A stretch of DNA of 64,000 nucleotides, taken from NCBI GenBank assembly GCA_902806565.1, contig CADCXA010000012.1, positions 1 to 64,000 of the forward strand. Reading direction: 5' to 3'. The position numbers and the translations under genes were made by a program. The DNA comes from Hypoxylon rubiginosum. Lineage: Eukaryota > Ascomycota > Sordariomycetes > Xylariales > Hypoxylaceae. Below the pieces are notes generated by a model. It saw only the letters and a list, made by a program, of their open reading frames with translations. It was not told the origin of the DNA and did no database searches. Below are positions 36,760-48,384 of the stretch, in pieces; the stretch's first letter is position 1, and every line of letters starts with the position of its first letter.

Positions 36760-38127
36760 CTAGTATGGACGCTCCCAGACGACTTTGCTCTGGTCCTCGA
36801 AGCTCCACCATCCAGACCCTCCCTTCTGTCTAATCTTAGCCCTCTCCTCGCGGGACTCGTTCAAAAGCTGCCGGCGCTCGATTGTAAACTCATTTCTGGC
36901 CACGTCGCGCACCACGTTCACGTGGAGATTCGGGATCTGAGGGCTTACTGGCCTCGACGCATCCCAAAACACATAACCCCACAACCGCCACAACCGCCAC
37001 CACACCCCAAACGGCTGGAGAATAATGTAGTGTGCTAGCTGATCTCGCGCAATCAGGGACTCACATGCAGCCGCAGGACCGGGGTCCGGATCATCGTAGA
37101 AAGGCTTTCCGATGAAAGAAGCCTTCTGTTCGTCATCTAGCTCAAGAAAATCGAGAGGTACGTGCTCGCAAACCGGATTTCTTCCTCCGGAAAGACCGAC
37201 ACCCAGAAAGCCATCCAGCCTGCCGGGCTCGTCATCAGTTTCATGGCCGGGCTCAACGTCGGCGATCAGAAGTTCACGCCGCTCGGCGTAATCGTCGGTT
37301 CTTACCAGCCTGAACAGAAACTCCAGGCCTTTAGAGAGGGCGTACTCTGCCTCCTTAGATTCTACCTCGTCGAACGTAATGGGCCACCTGGGGAGACAGC
37401 CCCAGCGGACATCATGGTCCACCAAGTCGTTGTACGCTACAGGAGAGTTATTAGCAAAGTACGCATAGCGCCAATTGGGTGCTGCGAACTTACGCTCAGC
37501 AAAAATGCCAACGAGCAGATCGCGAGCGCAAAAAAGCTGTTCGTTCTCCCACGTGGAAAAGTGAGAGAAGAACAATTCCTGTCGGCGCTCCTCAACCGGG
37601 ATGGACTTCCTATCGAACATGTTGCAGTATAACTGAAACCGATACAGCGCCCTCTGCACGCGGCGAACCTCTGTGTCGGTCGGGGTCGCTCGCCGTGGCG
37701 GCTCTCGCAGCTCATCCCGGGCTCTGTTCAAGGCCGTCAATGACAGTTGCTTTGCGAAATAGCTCACGATGTTGTGGAACCGACTCAGGGGCAAAGCCTC
37801 GGACAATTTCCACACAGTTGGCGGCGTCGTCTTGGTGCTCAGGTTGTTCGTGGAGAAAAGCTCAAGGGCCGCATCCTCCCGACTTGAGAGGGCGAAGGAT
37901 GCGTGCACAGTAATGGCATCGGGCATCACGGTAGGATGGATCTGGCTTAGGAGTATTTCGGTCGTGATAAGCTTATCAATACGCACAACTACCTCGTAGA
38001 AAGTCCGGCAGCAAAGTGCGGCCGCTCTCAACGTATCCAGATCGTCGAAGTGGGAGAATATCATTTGGATAAGCTCAGTCGGTAGCCCTAGCAATACGAC
38101 TCGTCGGTGTTGCGATCCGCTAGCCAT
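36760..38127 (-). CDS. F-box protein
   Basis: The N-terminus reads VVLLGLPTELIQMIFSHFDD then LDTLRAAALCCRTFYEVV (residues ~9-47), a classic fungal F-box for binding Skp1. The remainder is typical of the large ascomycete family of F-box proteins without known substrate and includes W-rich segments (VWWRLWRLWGYVFW). The frame is open for 455 residues. However, 37437-37493 has a perfect intron signature on the minus strand: donor GTAAGT, TGCTAATAAC branch point, TGTAG acceptor. It is 57 nt long with no stop, so splicing (36760-37436 plus 37494-38127) gives 436 residues and retention 455. I favour splicing. The start MASGSQ is the first ATG; it sits before a short leader. Confidence 0.75.
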   Translation of the reverse strand: MASGSQHRRVVLLGLPTELIQMIFSHFDDLDTLRAAALCCRTFYEVVVRIDKLITTEILLSQIHPTVMPDAITVHASFALSSREDAALELFSTNNLSTKTTPPTVWKLSEALPLSRFHNIVSYFAKQLSLTALNRARDELREPPRRATPTDTEVRRVQRALYRFQLYCNMFDRKSIPVEERRQELFFSHFSTWENEQLFCARDLLVGIFAERKFAAPNWRYAYFANNSPVAYNDLVDHDVRWGCLPRWPITFDEVESKEAEYALSKGLEFLFRLVRTDDYAERRELLIADVEPGHETDDEPGRLDGFLGVGLSGGRNPVCEHVPLDFLELDDEQKASFIGKPFYDDPDPGPAAACESLIARDQLAHYIILQPFGVWWRLWRLWGYVFWDASRPVSPQIPNLHVNVVRDVARNEFTIERRQLLNESREERAKIRQKGGSGWWSFEDQSKVVWERPY

Positions 38128-39891
38128 GACGAGTAGCTTGAAAAATTAACAGCTGGCAAGTTCAAAATCGATCGGTTTAGTATATGTCGAAGGCATAAGT
38201 CGGCCAGCTTGGTGCTAGAAATCCAATACGGCCACAAGTATTCCTTCAACTTAATATACTTGCCCGGCTGATGACTTAGGCGCTCAACTCCTAAGAAATA
38301 CAGTCAGACATATATCGATATTTGTGTGGTGACAATGTGGTGTGCTACATGGTAACAGCTAATTCTGACTCCTCAGGCCCGGCACTTCAGACGATGAAAA
38401 TGCCTTCCGTGTAGTTTGAATGAATTTGAGACTTTTACTAGCCCCTATTAAACCTGGTAGATAATATTTCCGCCTGGTATTGTAGCAACGCCCTTATTTG
38501 CCAATACCACGTCTGTTTATATGTAGATTATAGAACCTGGTACCCTACCCTTCTATTCACTTGACTCACTTAGGAGACGTGATGCATTATCTCTACGCTG
38601 TATGGTAGCCAGACTCAGGCGACATGGCCAAGGTGCTGTTTAGGAGGGACGGTCTCCCCTCGATGCCCCAGTCCCTCGACGATAGGCGATCACTCAGGGG
38701 TTCGAACGTCAGTACAAAAGGTACAAGGACAGTCAGCCTTATATAGAACAACAAGAACTAGACACCAACCAGGACTGATACGGGGGACCACCCGCCACAT
38801 AGTTGTGGAATCAAGGCGCGGAAGAGTTGGCAATGGCCGCGGCGCAAGGCAGCTAGGAGTATGTTAACAGCGATTCCTTGTGTTCATATAAATGTCTGAT
38901 TATTTTATTATACAGAGGAGGACGACTGTATTGCGAGTACCACAAGGACTACGTTAGCTACCACAAGCAAGTATGTGTTGCTAGGCATAACCACCAGGTT
39001 GACAGTGGCGAGTGGTGAGGGAAGAGCTGTGAACCACGCCGTGAAGGCAAACAATCATGCCAACTGGATGTCGGGAAGCATCCACACATAGTACGGCAAC
39101 CTAGGAAGCGATACTGAAAGTACTAAAAATACTCTCACCTTAGGTAACTAGGACGCAGAGATAGAGACATGGAAAAAAGGAACAAGTGAATAAGGTAGAG
39201 AAACAAATGAGCAGTCACTCGGACAGATCCTCCAGCTTATCTCAATCATGCTGCTCTTTTTCATCTCGCCAACAGTATCATACCTTACAAATCCGAATAA
39301 TCATTTCATCGGATGTGAGCACAATGTTAATAACGAGGAAATCGTTTGCCGCTGCTATACGAAGTGACACGTCTAATTGATTTTCATGTTCCCTGAATCA
39401 TGTTTGAAGACAGAGATGTTTGTTTGACCCCCTTCAACATGTGTCAGTGAAGTGAGCGAATCGACGGACAAGACTGTTACTTGGATCTCAAAAACCGATT
39501 TGAGTTACTTCCGAGTTTCCGTAATACGATGTAGAGAGGACAATCCAGCGAATCCTCTCGCTAAATATTCGATATCTACATCTCCCTCCACATGCGGCAA
39601 CAGCTGGGCCATCGACGTGGACGCACTCGTGAAGAACCTCTTACTTGCCATGAATAATTCGGCACTAGGGTCCTCGACGAGACGCGAGACTGGCATTAAT
39701 GGATGTCTCTAAGGTGAAACACGTATCTACTTCGTTAGGCATGATGGTATGATATACCTACTTCAAATAACAGCGGCACTTGCAGAATAGGTATGCTAGG
39801 TTGTTTAGGCATGTAACTTTATAATTCGATAAGCCTGCAACAGAAATCAGCGCGCACGACGAGTCCGAAGCGTTCTAGACACGGATACGAT
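38128..39891. other. Intergenic, nothing certain
   Basis: No gene was recognised. A short minus-strand frame at 39505-39696 (MPVSRLVEDPSAELFMASKR...) could be coding debris. GGTTCGAAC at 38699 looks like a tRNA T-loop, but no cloverleaf forms around it. Confidence 0.45.
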
Positions 39892-41291
39892 TTATGACTC
39901 CAAGCCAGCCGAGAATTTGCGGGCGACCCAGGCCGCGCCGAACTCTTCGTACTCCTGCTTTGTGACGGAGAGTTTCTCGATGTGCTCGTGCTTGGCGAGA
40001 TTAGCACCGCCCAGCCAGGTGCTCACGATCGGCTTCTCAGGCCGCGCGACTCGCACGAAGCACTCGTCCGGGGCCAGCCGCACGATCTCCTTCTGCAGCC
40101 GCTCGACGAACCCGTCGAAGAGAGAGCTGCCGCCCACGACGATGATGTTGGCGAGGAGGCCCGGCCACAGCCCGATGGGCAGGACGCGCAATGACTGCAT
40201 GACGAGGTCTGCGATACCCGGTTGGCGTATGCCTATGTCCGAAGGATGGAAGAGGAGTTCCGGAACGGCGAAGCGCTCGTTCCTCAGGGTCAGCACGTCC
40301 TCGCTAGACTCGCCGGCCAATTTCCTAGCCTTCGAAGCTCGTTGAGGGTCGAACTCCTGGACGATACCCTTAGTTCTCGTGTGGAAATCTGGGAGGACGT
40401 AATCCTTTGCTATCCCTCCACCACTAAGATATTTCTCTCGATGTTCGCCTCTTGTCCCTTTCCACGTGCGTTCGAGGTCGCCTTTAAAGTCTAGGGAGAT
40501 GTAGCACGCAGCTTCTTTCATTTCGTTCACGATGTATGTCTCGTTACGCATATCATAATGACGAAGCGAAAGCAGTCGCGTTAGGTAGTTGGTCAAGAGC
40601 TTCCCTCCCACATCAAGCCTCCGAATGGCGGGATGGATCGGCCTGCCCTGGAGGATCGGGGTGATAGTAGTGTGGGAATATCCGGTATCGATGAGCAAAA
40701 GGATCTCGACTGGGAGCTCGGGTTTAGTTCCCGGTTCTCGCGGGGTACGTAGGATTCCCTGAACGTCGTGATATGAGTTTAGAGTCGGACCTGGCGCAGT
40801 GGTGGTAAGTCGGAGCCTTCTTATGAAACGGGGCGAGTATGCGACCATGACATACCAATAGCTCGGTAATAGCTAGCAAACCCGAACTCTTCAAACACCA
40901 TCTGATCGCAATTCGTCTGCAGGACGGGTAGGGAATTGGAGGGTTCGGTAAGCAGGAGTCTCGTCTCGGAGGGATCGCATGGTTGCGGCGCCTTGTTGTC
41001 GAAGAATTCGTGTTCCCAGATCTCCTTCTCAGCCTCCCAGTTCACGGTGAAGCCTTTCTCGACGGGTCGTCTAAAGGCAACTTCGCTCAAGTCGGTGCAT
41101 TTTTCGAGATTGGAGGCGATATATACCTTCTTGTTACGATCCCGAGCGATACAATTAGGTATTATGCGAGGCTCGTCAACGATATCCCCGGCCACATATC
41201 CAGCTTTTATGGTGTATGCGCCATTGTCGAGAATCAGGGTTCGAGACGGTGGTGATGGTTGATGCGCCTTGGATTTCCTCGCAGGTGCCAT
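39892..41291 (-). CDS. arp6: Actin-related protein Arp6
   Basis: Two exons (41291-40856 and 40790-39892; 65-nt intron GTATGT...CCAG, phase 1) give 444 residues, normal for Arp6. The actin-fold ATP-binding elements are visible: TLILDNGAYTIKAGY near residue 18, LLLIDTGYSHTTI near 178, and NIIVVGGSSLFDGFVERL in the C-terminal half. IIPNCIARDRNKKVY and VEKGFTVNWEAEKEIWEHEF are typical of Arp6 and not of Arp4, Arp5 or Arp8. Arp6 is a subunit of the SWR1 chromatin-remodelling complex that places histone H2A.Z, and it acts in the nucleus. Its downstream neighbour is about 1.76 kb away; the AA8 gene upstream is on the same strand but 578 bp apart, so they are separate units. Confidence 0.93.
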
Positions 41292-41869
41292 GGTGGCTGC
41301 TGTAAGTGGAAACTACTAGCTCTTAGGTAAACCTCAATCTATCGCTTCTTTCGTCGGTGACATAAAAGCGCAGGGCTTTAGTTGTTGATCGCGACATGTC
41401 GAAGCTTTGAAGAAAAGAGAAAAGGTGATGTAATTTTCTGTCCGTGCGTTCTACTACGTAGAAGCAAGCATCAACACCCCTCTATATAATGAAGATATCA
41501 TTATGTGCATTTATAGCTATCTCTTAGTCCGATATCGGAAACTAGAGTCACCGCTTTATAAGACTAAACCTCTAAACTTCATGAACTGCTCCTATTACCT
41601 CGTTACCTCAAGCACAAGAATTATCTCAACCCATCTCAGCCTTCTAATATTGTCTCTATGACGCACACTTTTAATTCATGTTTGATAGACAAAATATGGG
41701 ATCTAATATGTTTCGCCATTTTCTCTATTGATTACCTTCTAGGTTACCTAATAAGCCATCCGCACTTGTCCAAGCTACCCCCATGATAACGAATACCTCG
41801 AGTATTATAGCTCCGTGCTGCTCTGATTATAAGTCCAGGTTCCCGCATTGACTGGTCGGCTATCACAAC
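41292..41869. other. Arp6 promoter region
   Basis: 578 bp between the AA8 gene's stop and the arp6 start. AT-richer than the coding flanks; contains CTAGGTTACCTA near 41740. No clear TATA box. Confidence 0.45.
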
Positions 41870-42654
41870 CTACTCAGCAGGGGTGTTGGCCGTCACCCAC
41901 TCCGGGAACTCTTCGGATCGAGCGCCCGCCAAGTCGTGGATCCATCGTCCAACGTTGTCATGGATGCTGAAGCTCGTCTCCGGGTCCGTCGGCTCATCGA
42001 CCGGGGTCGCTGAGAAGGCATAGGCGAAGTTGGTGTCGCCCGCGCCGTTGAGGATGTACGGGTTTCCGTCGAAGTCCGTCCAGCTGGCGCATCCCGTGCA
42101 GAGCGCCGTGAACTTGAAGTGCGTCTCGTTGACACCCGTGCCCTTGAGGACAGTGTACGTAGCACCGTCGTATGTGGCAGGCAAGAAGTATCCGCTTTGT
42201 ATGGTCAGCAAATCGTTCATCAAATATCCTCGCGGCTAAATGATTCGCATAGTGCGGGACGTCACTCACAGAGCCTGTCGCGAAGAGTGCTGGACGGATG
42301 TTCCGTCACTCCATACGAGGGTCAGCGGGTTGTATGTCATTGCGCCACCCCAGGCCCAGCCAGCCCATCCCAATTCGACGGGCGCCACGACTTGGATGAT
42401 CACGTCGTACGCAGCATCGCCAGTCGCTGTGGCCGGGAGGGCCAGTCGGTAGGTAATCCCGTCCGTGGTCGTGTAAGACTGGAAGGTAATTCCAGTGTCG
42501 GCATCGACGAACGGGGTCGAGTCGGTCTGTGCGAGCACTACGATACTGTAAGTATTGTACTCTACTATTTCTGTAATCCCTTGGTAACGGCACAGCGCTA
42601 CTCACCAGACCCGGCAAGGCCGACAATGCTTGCAGTAACTGTGGACCACTTCAT
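41870..42654 (-). CDS. Secreted AA8 heme cytochrome (iron reductase domain)
   Basis: Three exons (42654-42606, 42537-42270, 42194-41870; introns of 68 and 75 nt) give 213 residues. The first ~20 (MKWSTVTASIVGLAGSVLAQ) form a signal peptide. The rest is the b-type cytochrome domain found at the N-terminus of cellobiose dehydrogenase (CAZy AA8). Expected heme ligands are visible: Met83 in WAWGGAMTYNPL and His184 in SFSIHDNVGRW, about 100 residues apart as in cellobiose dehydrogenase. C138-T-G-C141 is in the place of a disulfide. There is no flavin dehydrogenase domain, cellulose-binding module or membrane helix, so this is a stand-alone secreted electron carrier. Stand-alone AA8 proteins are thought to pass electrons to lytic polysaccharide monooxygenases or reduce Fe(III). 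The first acceptor was chosen at 42538 because the earlier CAG leads to an immediate stop. Confidence 0.87.
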
Positions 42655-42734
42655 GATTGCTTCTTGATTGAAGTTTTAGAAAGTATCCTACTCACTACCA
42701 AGCCGACACGAGTGTCGGGAAGGGGATGCCGCGC

Positions 42735-42740
42735 TTTATA
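42735..42740 (-). promoter_or_regulatory. TATA box of the AA8 gene
   Basis: On the minus strand, GATATAAAGC lies about 81 bp upstream of the start codon, a usual distance for a fungal TATA promoter. Confidence 0.5.
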
Positions 42741-42741
42741 T

Positions 42742-45700
42742 CAACGAATATCAAACAGCATCGTCACACTACAGTCCATGGCATCAACCGAAAGAAATTA
42801 ATTTGGAGAAGTCTCTCCGCAACGGCCAATACGGGAAGACCAATATAGTACCTGCGCGAAACGAGGTGCCAGCTAGGTTACCATGCCGGATGTCTTCATG
42901 ATGTAAGATCGAGGGGGAACCCATCACCGCCCCTTGCCACGGTTGCTTGAAAGGGTATACACCTTGTAGCGCGGCTGAAGCCAACGTGGCATAAATGGCA
43001 GACTGGTATTCTGGCCGGGATAAAACTTCAGCGCCAAGCGTATATCCTCTAGTTGTGGTAAATTGTATACCGCAAAGCTCATATGTGCTACCAGGAACAT
43101 TCGGGAATGGAGATCGTGACTCCGCGTGGGGACTCCACATCACGACAGGCCGAGTTGGGATGGCACGCAACCGCAATCTGAGAATAGCATGTGCCCTGGT
43201 AGCAACACGACAAGGCCGAGAGACCGCCGCCCATGCACATCTATGTCATGAGTAAACCGAATTAGTTTTACCTCCAACGTGATTGGGTCCGCCGGGCCCC
43301 TGGCGAGGATTCCCGGAGTCGACATTAGGCTGAATTTTGGAGCAGTCCTGCTTCATGTCTACGTTCCGCGTAAAGAGTTATGGCAATAAACCCATTCGCG
43401 ACGAAATTTGAGCGATCTTCTCCAATTGTCGAATCAGAAGAGGTGTCCCTTTTATCGAGGTTGTTTTATACCCCTTGGTCTCCGCATGGAAATCAACTTG
43501 GCATCTGGGATGCTGCAAATCAGCATTTAGCCTGGAATTACATACGCAGATCATCTACTATGCGAGTGCCAGATTGATATATAAACACTGAAAGTGAAAA
43601 ATAGTCGCCTCTTCCACCTCGATGCTGTCACATGACATCTCGATGAGCTACGAGCTCTCTAACCCAGGGAGATAATGGCTGGAGTTGAGAGTAGTAGCTG
43701 TTTGCAAGCCAGCAAACCAATTAAAATGGTTATAAATAATAGAACAGAAGCTCTTGTTTAGTGACTGCGACTATAACATCATACCTTTTTACTGCGTTGT
43801 ACTTTTGGTGTGGCTCAGTTCACTCTCTAATATGTACCATCGCCTGCTGCTGCTCATGATTTAAGGCTTGAATATGAGTAGTCTAAGTAAATAAAGATGA
43901 AACTACCCCCATCGTGAAAGGCACTCTAGGATCGTCGCTTCTATAGTATCTCGCGAGAAGCAATTGCGTATCCGCCTCGGAGTTTTAGAGTGTCTATCAC
44001 GGGTGGTGGCCCATCGCAAAAGCAACGGCAACTCTAGTTATTAGTGTTGCCACGAGGACTATCTACAGGCACAATCGTTAGCCCTCCGGGACGATCATCA
44101 TGTTACGATACTGAACTACGAAGGTCTGATCAACCATGAACATATTTTGCATACTGATTGTTCGGCGTCATTTGATTGTCGACTCCTTCGGGATAAGTCG
44201 CAGCGACTTGATGGAGCCGCAGAGCTACCCCTTGCTGTGCGATCCGAAAGTACAGGTAGAGTGACAAACTCTCTTCAGCTGATTGGTGTTTTGCATATGC
44301 GGCCGCAAGCATTTATACTTTATCAACTTCATCAACCAAGCTTTTCCATGATGAAGGACCTGCAGGTTGACAGGAGTTTAATATCAGCCCGAAGAGCTGC
44401 CATGCTCAGGGTATGAAATCACGCGTCTCCAATTCCAGCCTAACTCTGCCGAGGTCTCACCGGCGCAAATATTAAATAATTTGGTTAACAGTCACCAATA
44501 GGTCTGGGTGTTCCATGTGTTCCATCAACTAGGACGCTCGAGCAAGCCAGGCGTGCGGTCTTCAATCTTCAACCATAGCAACAATGACTCATGAGACACA
44601 TCTTATCGACACTATTCATTGGGTGATTTGAGTCGAATATTTAGACTCTTGCCTATTGAAGCGAATAGACACTTAGTTGTTGACATACTTTAAGAGGAAA
44701 CGCACCAGCTGCCCCTGAGAGTCGGAAAGACTGAAAGATAAGATGACAAACAAGAGGGGGATCACATGACCGCGTTTGAGACATCGTGTTGGGTCGAAAA
44801 CGAAACAAATGTGGCTCGCCTCTACCTGTTTCCGTCTCGGCAAGTACCGCAGCAAAGCGCCACATGGCTAAGGGACTAACCGAGCGCAGGTTAGGCCAAT
44901 GGGGCGATCCCCTGTCGAAGCAAGGGAAGGGGAAGATCGTTGATAGGGCAAAGAATGGGCCTAAATGACGTGCTTTTCTTATCTTGCATGGTTCGAGATT
45001 CCAAAATCCCCGACCTGCTTTTCTATTCGGGCTCGGCATAAGCCTGCAGCTTGTAAAAATCCACCTACCATTTATAATACTTATCCTTCGATAGACGCGA
45101 GGCTAGATTACCGATTACCTGATGGAATATGCTAAACCCTCTTGGATCGACCTATAAGCCTATACGCTCACAAGAACCCCCCCCCCCTTTTTTTTCGTTT
45201 TCGTTTTCGAAAAGCCGGTCACGTAAAATGACTCACCACCATTCCCGATTCAAGACGGTCTTTGTAGGCGTCAGCGTCTACCAAAGATCGGAAACTCGTG
45301 TGGTGATAACGATGATCCCTCCATGATGGTGATACCGGTGATACCGAGCACGATGGGGTACACTTATATTCCAGCCACAGACCGCCTCCCTAAGGTACGT
45401 TACATACATACCTTAAGGACGTCAAACTTCCTATCAAGCAGCCAAGGTACCTTATACCTGGTTAGCTTCCCGCCATTACTTCCCGCTCGGCCTTCGCCCC
45501 TTTAGAAATCTGCATAGTAGATCGGATCTGCCTAGTCTAGAGCTACTGTCCCACCCACGAAACAGAAGCGTACAAGAAGAGAGGAGATATAAGATCCACA
45601 GAGGTACCTATCCCATTAAGAATCGACTTGTTGTGTTCGTCACCATATAGAAAAGACGGCAAGGAAATAAAGCCCAACGAATATATACACATGTATACGA

Positions 45701-45991
45701 AGAAAGGAAAGAAATAGCAAGCAAAAATCACAACAGGGAAAAAGCCTACATATATCCATCCCCCACTTAGTACTAGGATCTGGCTTGGACCCTGAAAATC
45801 CCTCCGAGATATTTCCTCGCGTCGCCGGCTCGAGATACCTAGGCTGCTAAGTAATTCCATCTCCCACCGGCTGGATTCTTTGCCCATCTGCAAATCAGTC
45901 CACTTCGCTACCTAGCCGAGATCTCATCTCCCTTCAACTCGTCGTACAGCAAAAAAGGAAAAAAAAATCAAATAGGCACGATCACCACACA
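42742..45991. other. 3.2-kb intergenic region
   Basis: Minus-strand frames at 42784-43176 (with YELCGIQFTTTRGYTLGAEV) and 43140-43325 could belong to one decayed or intron-containing gene, but no family was recognised and the frames do not join cleanly. A C-run followed by a T-run lies at about 45177-45196. ACCTTAAGG and GGTACCTTATACC motifs occur near 45390-45450. The final part is the pyrimidine-rich and A-rich leader of the reductase gene. Confidence 0.45.
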
Positions 45992-47251
45992 ATGGGCTCC
46001 CTCGTCCCGGAACCCTCCCCGCCTCGCCGCCGCCACCGGCCCCTGCGCGAGGCGATCCCGCCCCTGATCCTGGGCACGGCCACCTTCAACACGCAGTACG
46101 TCCCCGACCCCTTCGACCTGCCAGCGCTGTCCATCGTCTCGCGCGCCCTCGACCTCAGCGTGCGCGCCTTCGATACGTCCCCCTACTACGGCCCCTCGGA
46201 GCGCATCCTCGGCGACGCCCTCGCCCACCCCGCCGTCGCGGAGCGGCACCCGCGCGGCAGCTACTTCCTCGTCACCAAGGCCGGCCGCGTCGCCGGCGGC
46301 GAGTTCGACTACAGCCCGGCCTGGGTCCGGTACTCGGTCCTGCGCAGCCTCGAGCGCCTGCACACGCCGTATCTAGATCTGGTCTACATGCACGACGTCG
46401 AGTTCGTGTCGCCTGCCGAGGTCCTCGCCGCCGTGCGCGAGCTGCGCCGCCTGCGCGCCGAGGGCGTGCTCCGCTACGTCGGCATCAGCGGGTACCCCGT
46501 CGGCACGCTCTGCGCGCTCGCCGAGATGGTGCGCCGTGAGACGGGCGAGCCGCTCGACGCCGTGCTGAGCTACGGCCACTACACCATCCAGAACACGACG
46601 CTGGGCGCGTCGGCCATGGCCCGGTTCGACGGCGCAGGCGTCGACGTCGTCTTGAACGCTAGCATGCTGGGCATGGGCCTGCTTACCACGAGGGGCGCCG
46701 ATGCGGGCCCCCTGGCTACGTGGCACCCGAGCCCGGAGGGGTTGAGGAAGGCCTGCCAGGATCTGGTACCGATCGCGGCGGAAGCGGAGGAGAAACTCGA
46801 GGTCGTCGCCATCCGGTGGGCTCTAGACAACTGGTCCCGAGTCGGCGCGTCCAAAGGCGCAAGCACATCCAGACTGGCCACCGGCGACCGTGTCGGCGTG
46901 AGCGTCATGGGCATCTCGAGCGTCGCCGAGCTGGAGGAGACGTGCCGCGTCTTCAACAGCGTGGTCGAAGGGCTCGAGCCGGAAACGGCCGACGACGCCG
47001 AGCAGACGAGGCGGCGGCGGTGGAGTCTGGACCGGCGCCGGAAGATCCAGGGCCTGGTGGAGAAGATGTGGACCGTCCTGGGCGAGTGGAAGGATTACAG
47101 CTGGAGCAGCCCCGAGCCCGGGTTCGTCAACGCGAGAAAGCCCGCCGACGTCGGCGTCACGCCCGACGACGGCATCCTGGCTAAGCACGCTGCCAAGTCG
47201 CAGGTGAGAGTGCAGGTCGAGGAATTGCCCGTTGAGCAGGTCGCAGCTTAA
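45992..47251 (+). CDS. ara2: Aldo-keto reductase, D-arabinose 1-dehydrogenase (Ara2) type
   Basis: Single exon, 419 residues, strongly GC-rich at third positions. TIM-barrel aldo-keto reductase with the catalytic tetrad visible: Asp61 and Tyr65/66 in RAFDTSPYYGPSERILG, Lys96 in YFLVTKAGR, His134 in DLVYMHDVEF. Yeast Ara2 oxidises D-arabinose to D-arabino-1,4-lactone with NAD+, the step before D-erythroascorbate, the fungal ascorbate analogue; the same role is likely here. GVSVMGISSVAELEETCRVF near the C-terminal third is the cofactor-side segment. Relative to the short AKR core the protein has an extension at the end. The start MGSLVPEPSPP follows an A-rich leader with good context. Confidence 0.83.
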   Translation: MGSLVPEPSPPRRRHRPLREAIPPLILGTATFNTQYVPDPFDLPALSIVSRALDLSVRAFDTSPYYGPSERILGDALAHPAVAERHPRGSYFLVTKAGRVAGGEFDYSPAWVRYSVLRSLERLHTPYLDLVYMHDVEFVSPAEVLAAVRELRRLRAEGVLRYVGISGYPVGTLCALAEMVRRETGEPLDAVLSYGHYTIQNTTLGASAMARFDGAGVDVVLNASMLGMGLLTTRGADAGPLATWHPSPEGLRKACQDLVPIAAEAEEKLEVVAIRWALDNWSRVGASKGASTSRLATGDRVGVSVMGISSVAELEETCRVFNSVVEGLEPETADDAEQTRRRRWSLDRRRKIQGLVEKMWTVLGEWKDYSWSSPEPGFVNARKPADVGVTPDDGILAKHAAKSQVRVQVEELPVEQVAA

Positions 47252-48384
47252 TCTGCTTGAGGCCGTTACCTAGCCTTTTTCGATGTTTTAGACCAGGCCC
47301 TCGAGGGTATCGTGGGCTGATTAATCTTGCTGGAAGCGTTGTTACCAAGGTATATCTAACATGCAATATGAAATCGTCCTGATTGAGACTACATGTCTCA
47401 ATCAAGACAACAATACCTTTTGGCGCTTCGGACTTGTCCGCCGCCAGATCCTAAGCCGCTTATTTGGGAAATTTTTCTCGACTTGAAGATAGCTCTTCTT
47501 GAGCTTTGATCATATTGCTGATTTTCGAAAATTGATGAATTCGTTAAATTAAAACTAGGTCCGTATGTGTAGTCCCGCGAAGTAGGTATCCAGCGATACA
47601 ACCCTACTCAGTAGTAGCCGGCGGCTATGCATAACTCTACAAATATATAGTAATCCTACCTAGGTACCCAGAAGGTAACCATTAAATGCCAATTAATACC
47701 ATAAATACTACGTAGCTATAGCTGTGCATTGTAGTGTGCGCTGCCAACTTAAATGCCTTTACAAACGAATGCTCTACTTCGAACGAATTATTCTAATCTA
47801 CGATTTTGATGCTAATTTTTAGAATTAATTGTAAACAAAGCAGTGGGCTATCTTCGATATATGTACATAACATATATGGCTCCCCTGGATATAGCTATGA
47901 AGATATTTCAACTATGGCGCCTGAAATATTAACAGGTCGCCCGTGGTCTTACGTATGCGATCGTAAATCAAGGATCAAATCACTAGTCTGCTTTTCTTAT
48001 ATCAAGACTAACTCATTCTTCTATAGTGGCACACTCATTAAGACCACAGAAAGCAACAGCAAAATGCAACCTAGACTTTGCAATAGCGCTCTACATAAGA
48101 AAACTGCAGTCTGTGTAGGAGACCTCAATTTCCGACAAGGGGATTGCGACCCCTGACACCTATCTCATCGCTTCGTCCATCTCGCTCGAGGGAATTTATC
48201 ACCCTCTTCTCAGCATAGGATGCCAAATATCTATGTATACAATCCCCAACTCCAGACTAGAAGGAAGTCAACACGGCCTGCCTCTCCTTGATGCAAATAT
48301 CCATTTCCCTTTGACCTATTCTCACCCTTTCGCCGGACAGCCCCGTAAGCGGAAATATAAGAAATGCTAGCGAATCAATGGCAT
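47252..48384. other. Spacer between convergent genes
   Basis: No convincing gene. It includes ACCTAGGTACC near 47658. AT-richer than either neighbour. A plus-strand frame at 47806-48156 has no family features. Confidence 0.45.

Noticed and set aside
38600..38712. tRNA gene around GGTTCGAAC
   Set aside because: The T-loop-like motif is present but the flanking bases do not pair into a T-stem and no acceptor stem or convincing D-arm could be formed.
42784..43325. A gene on the minus strand joining two frames
   Set aside because: No good splice pair joins the frames and no family was recognised; mentioned only as possible debris.
45177..45196. C-run followed by T-run as a regulatory element
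   Set aside because: A homopolymer of this kind is common and also prone to sequence error; no support for a function.
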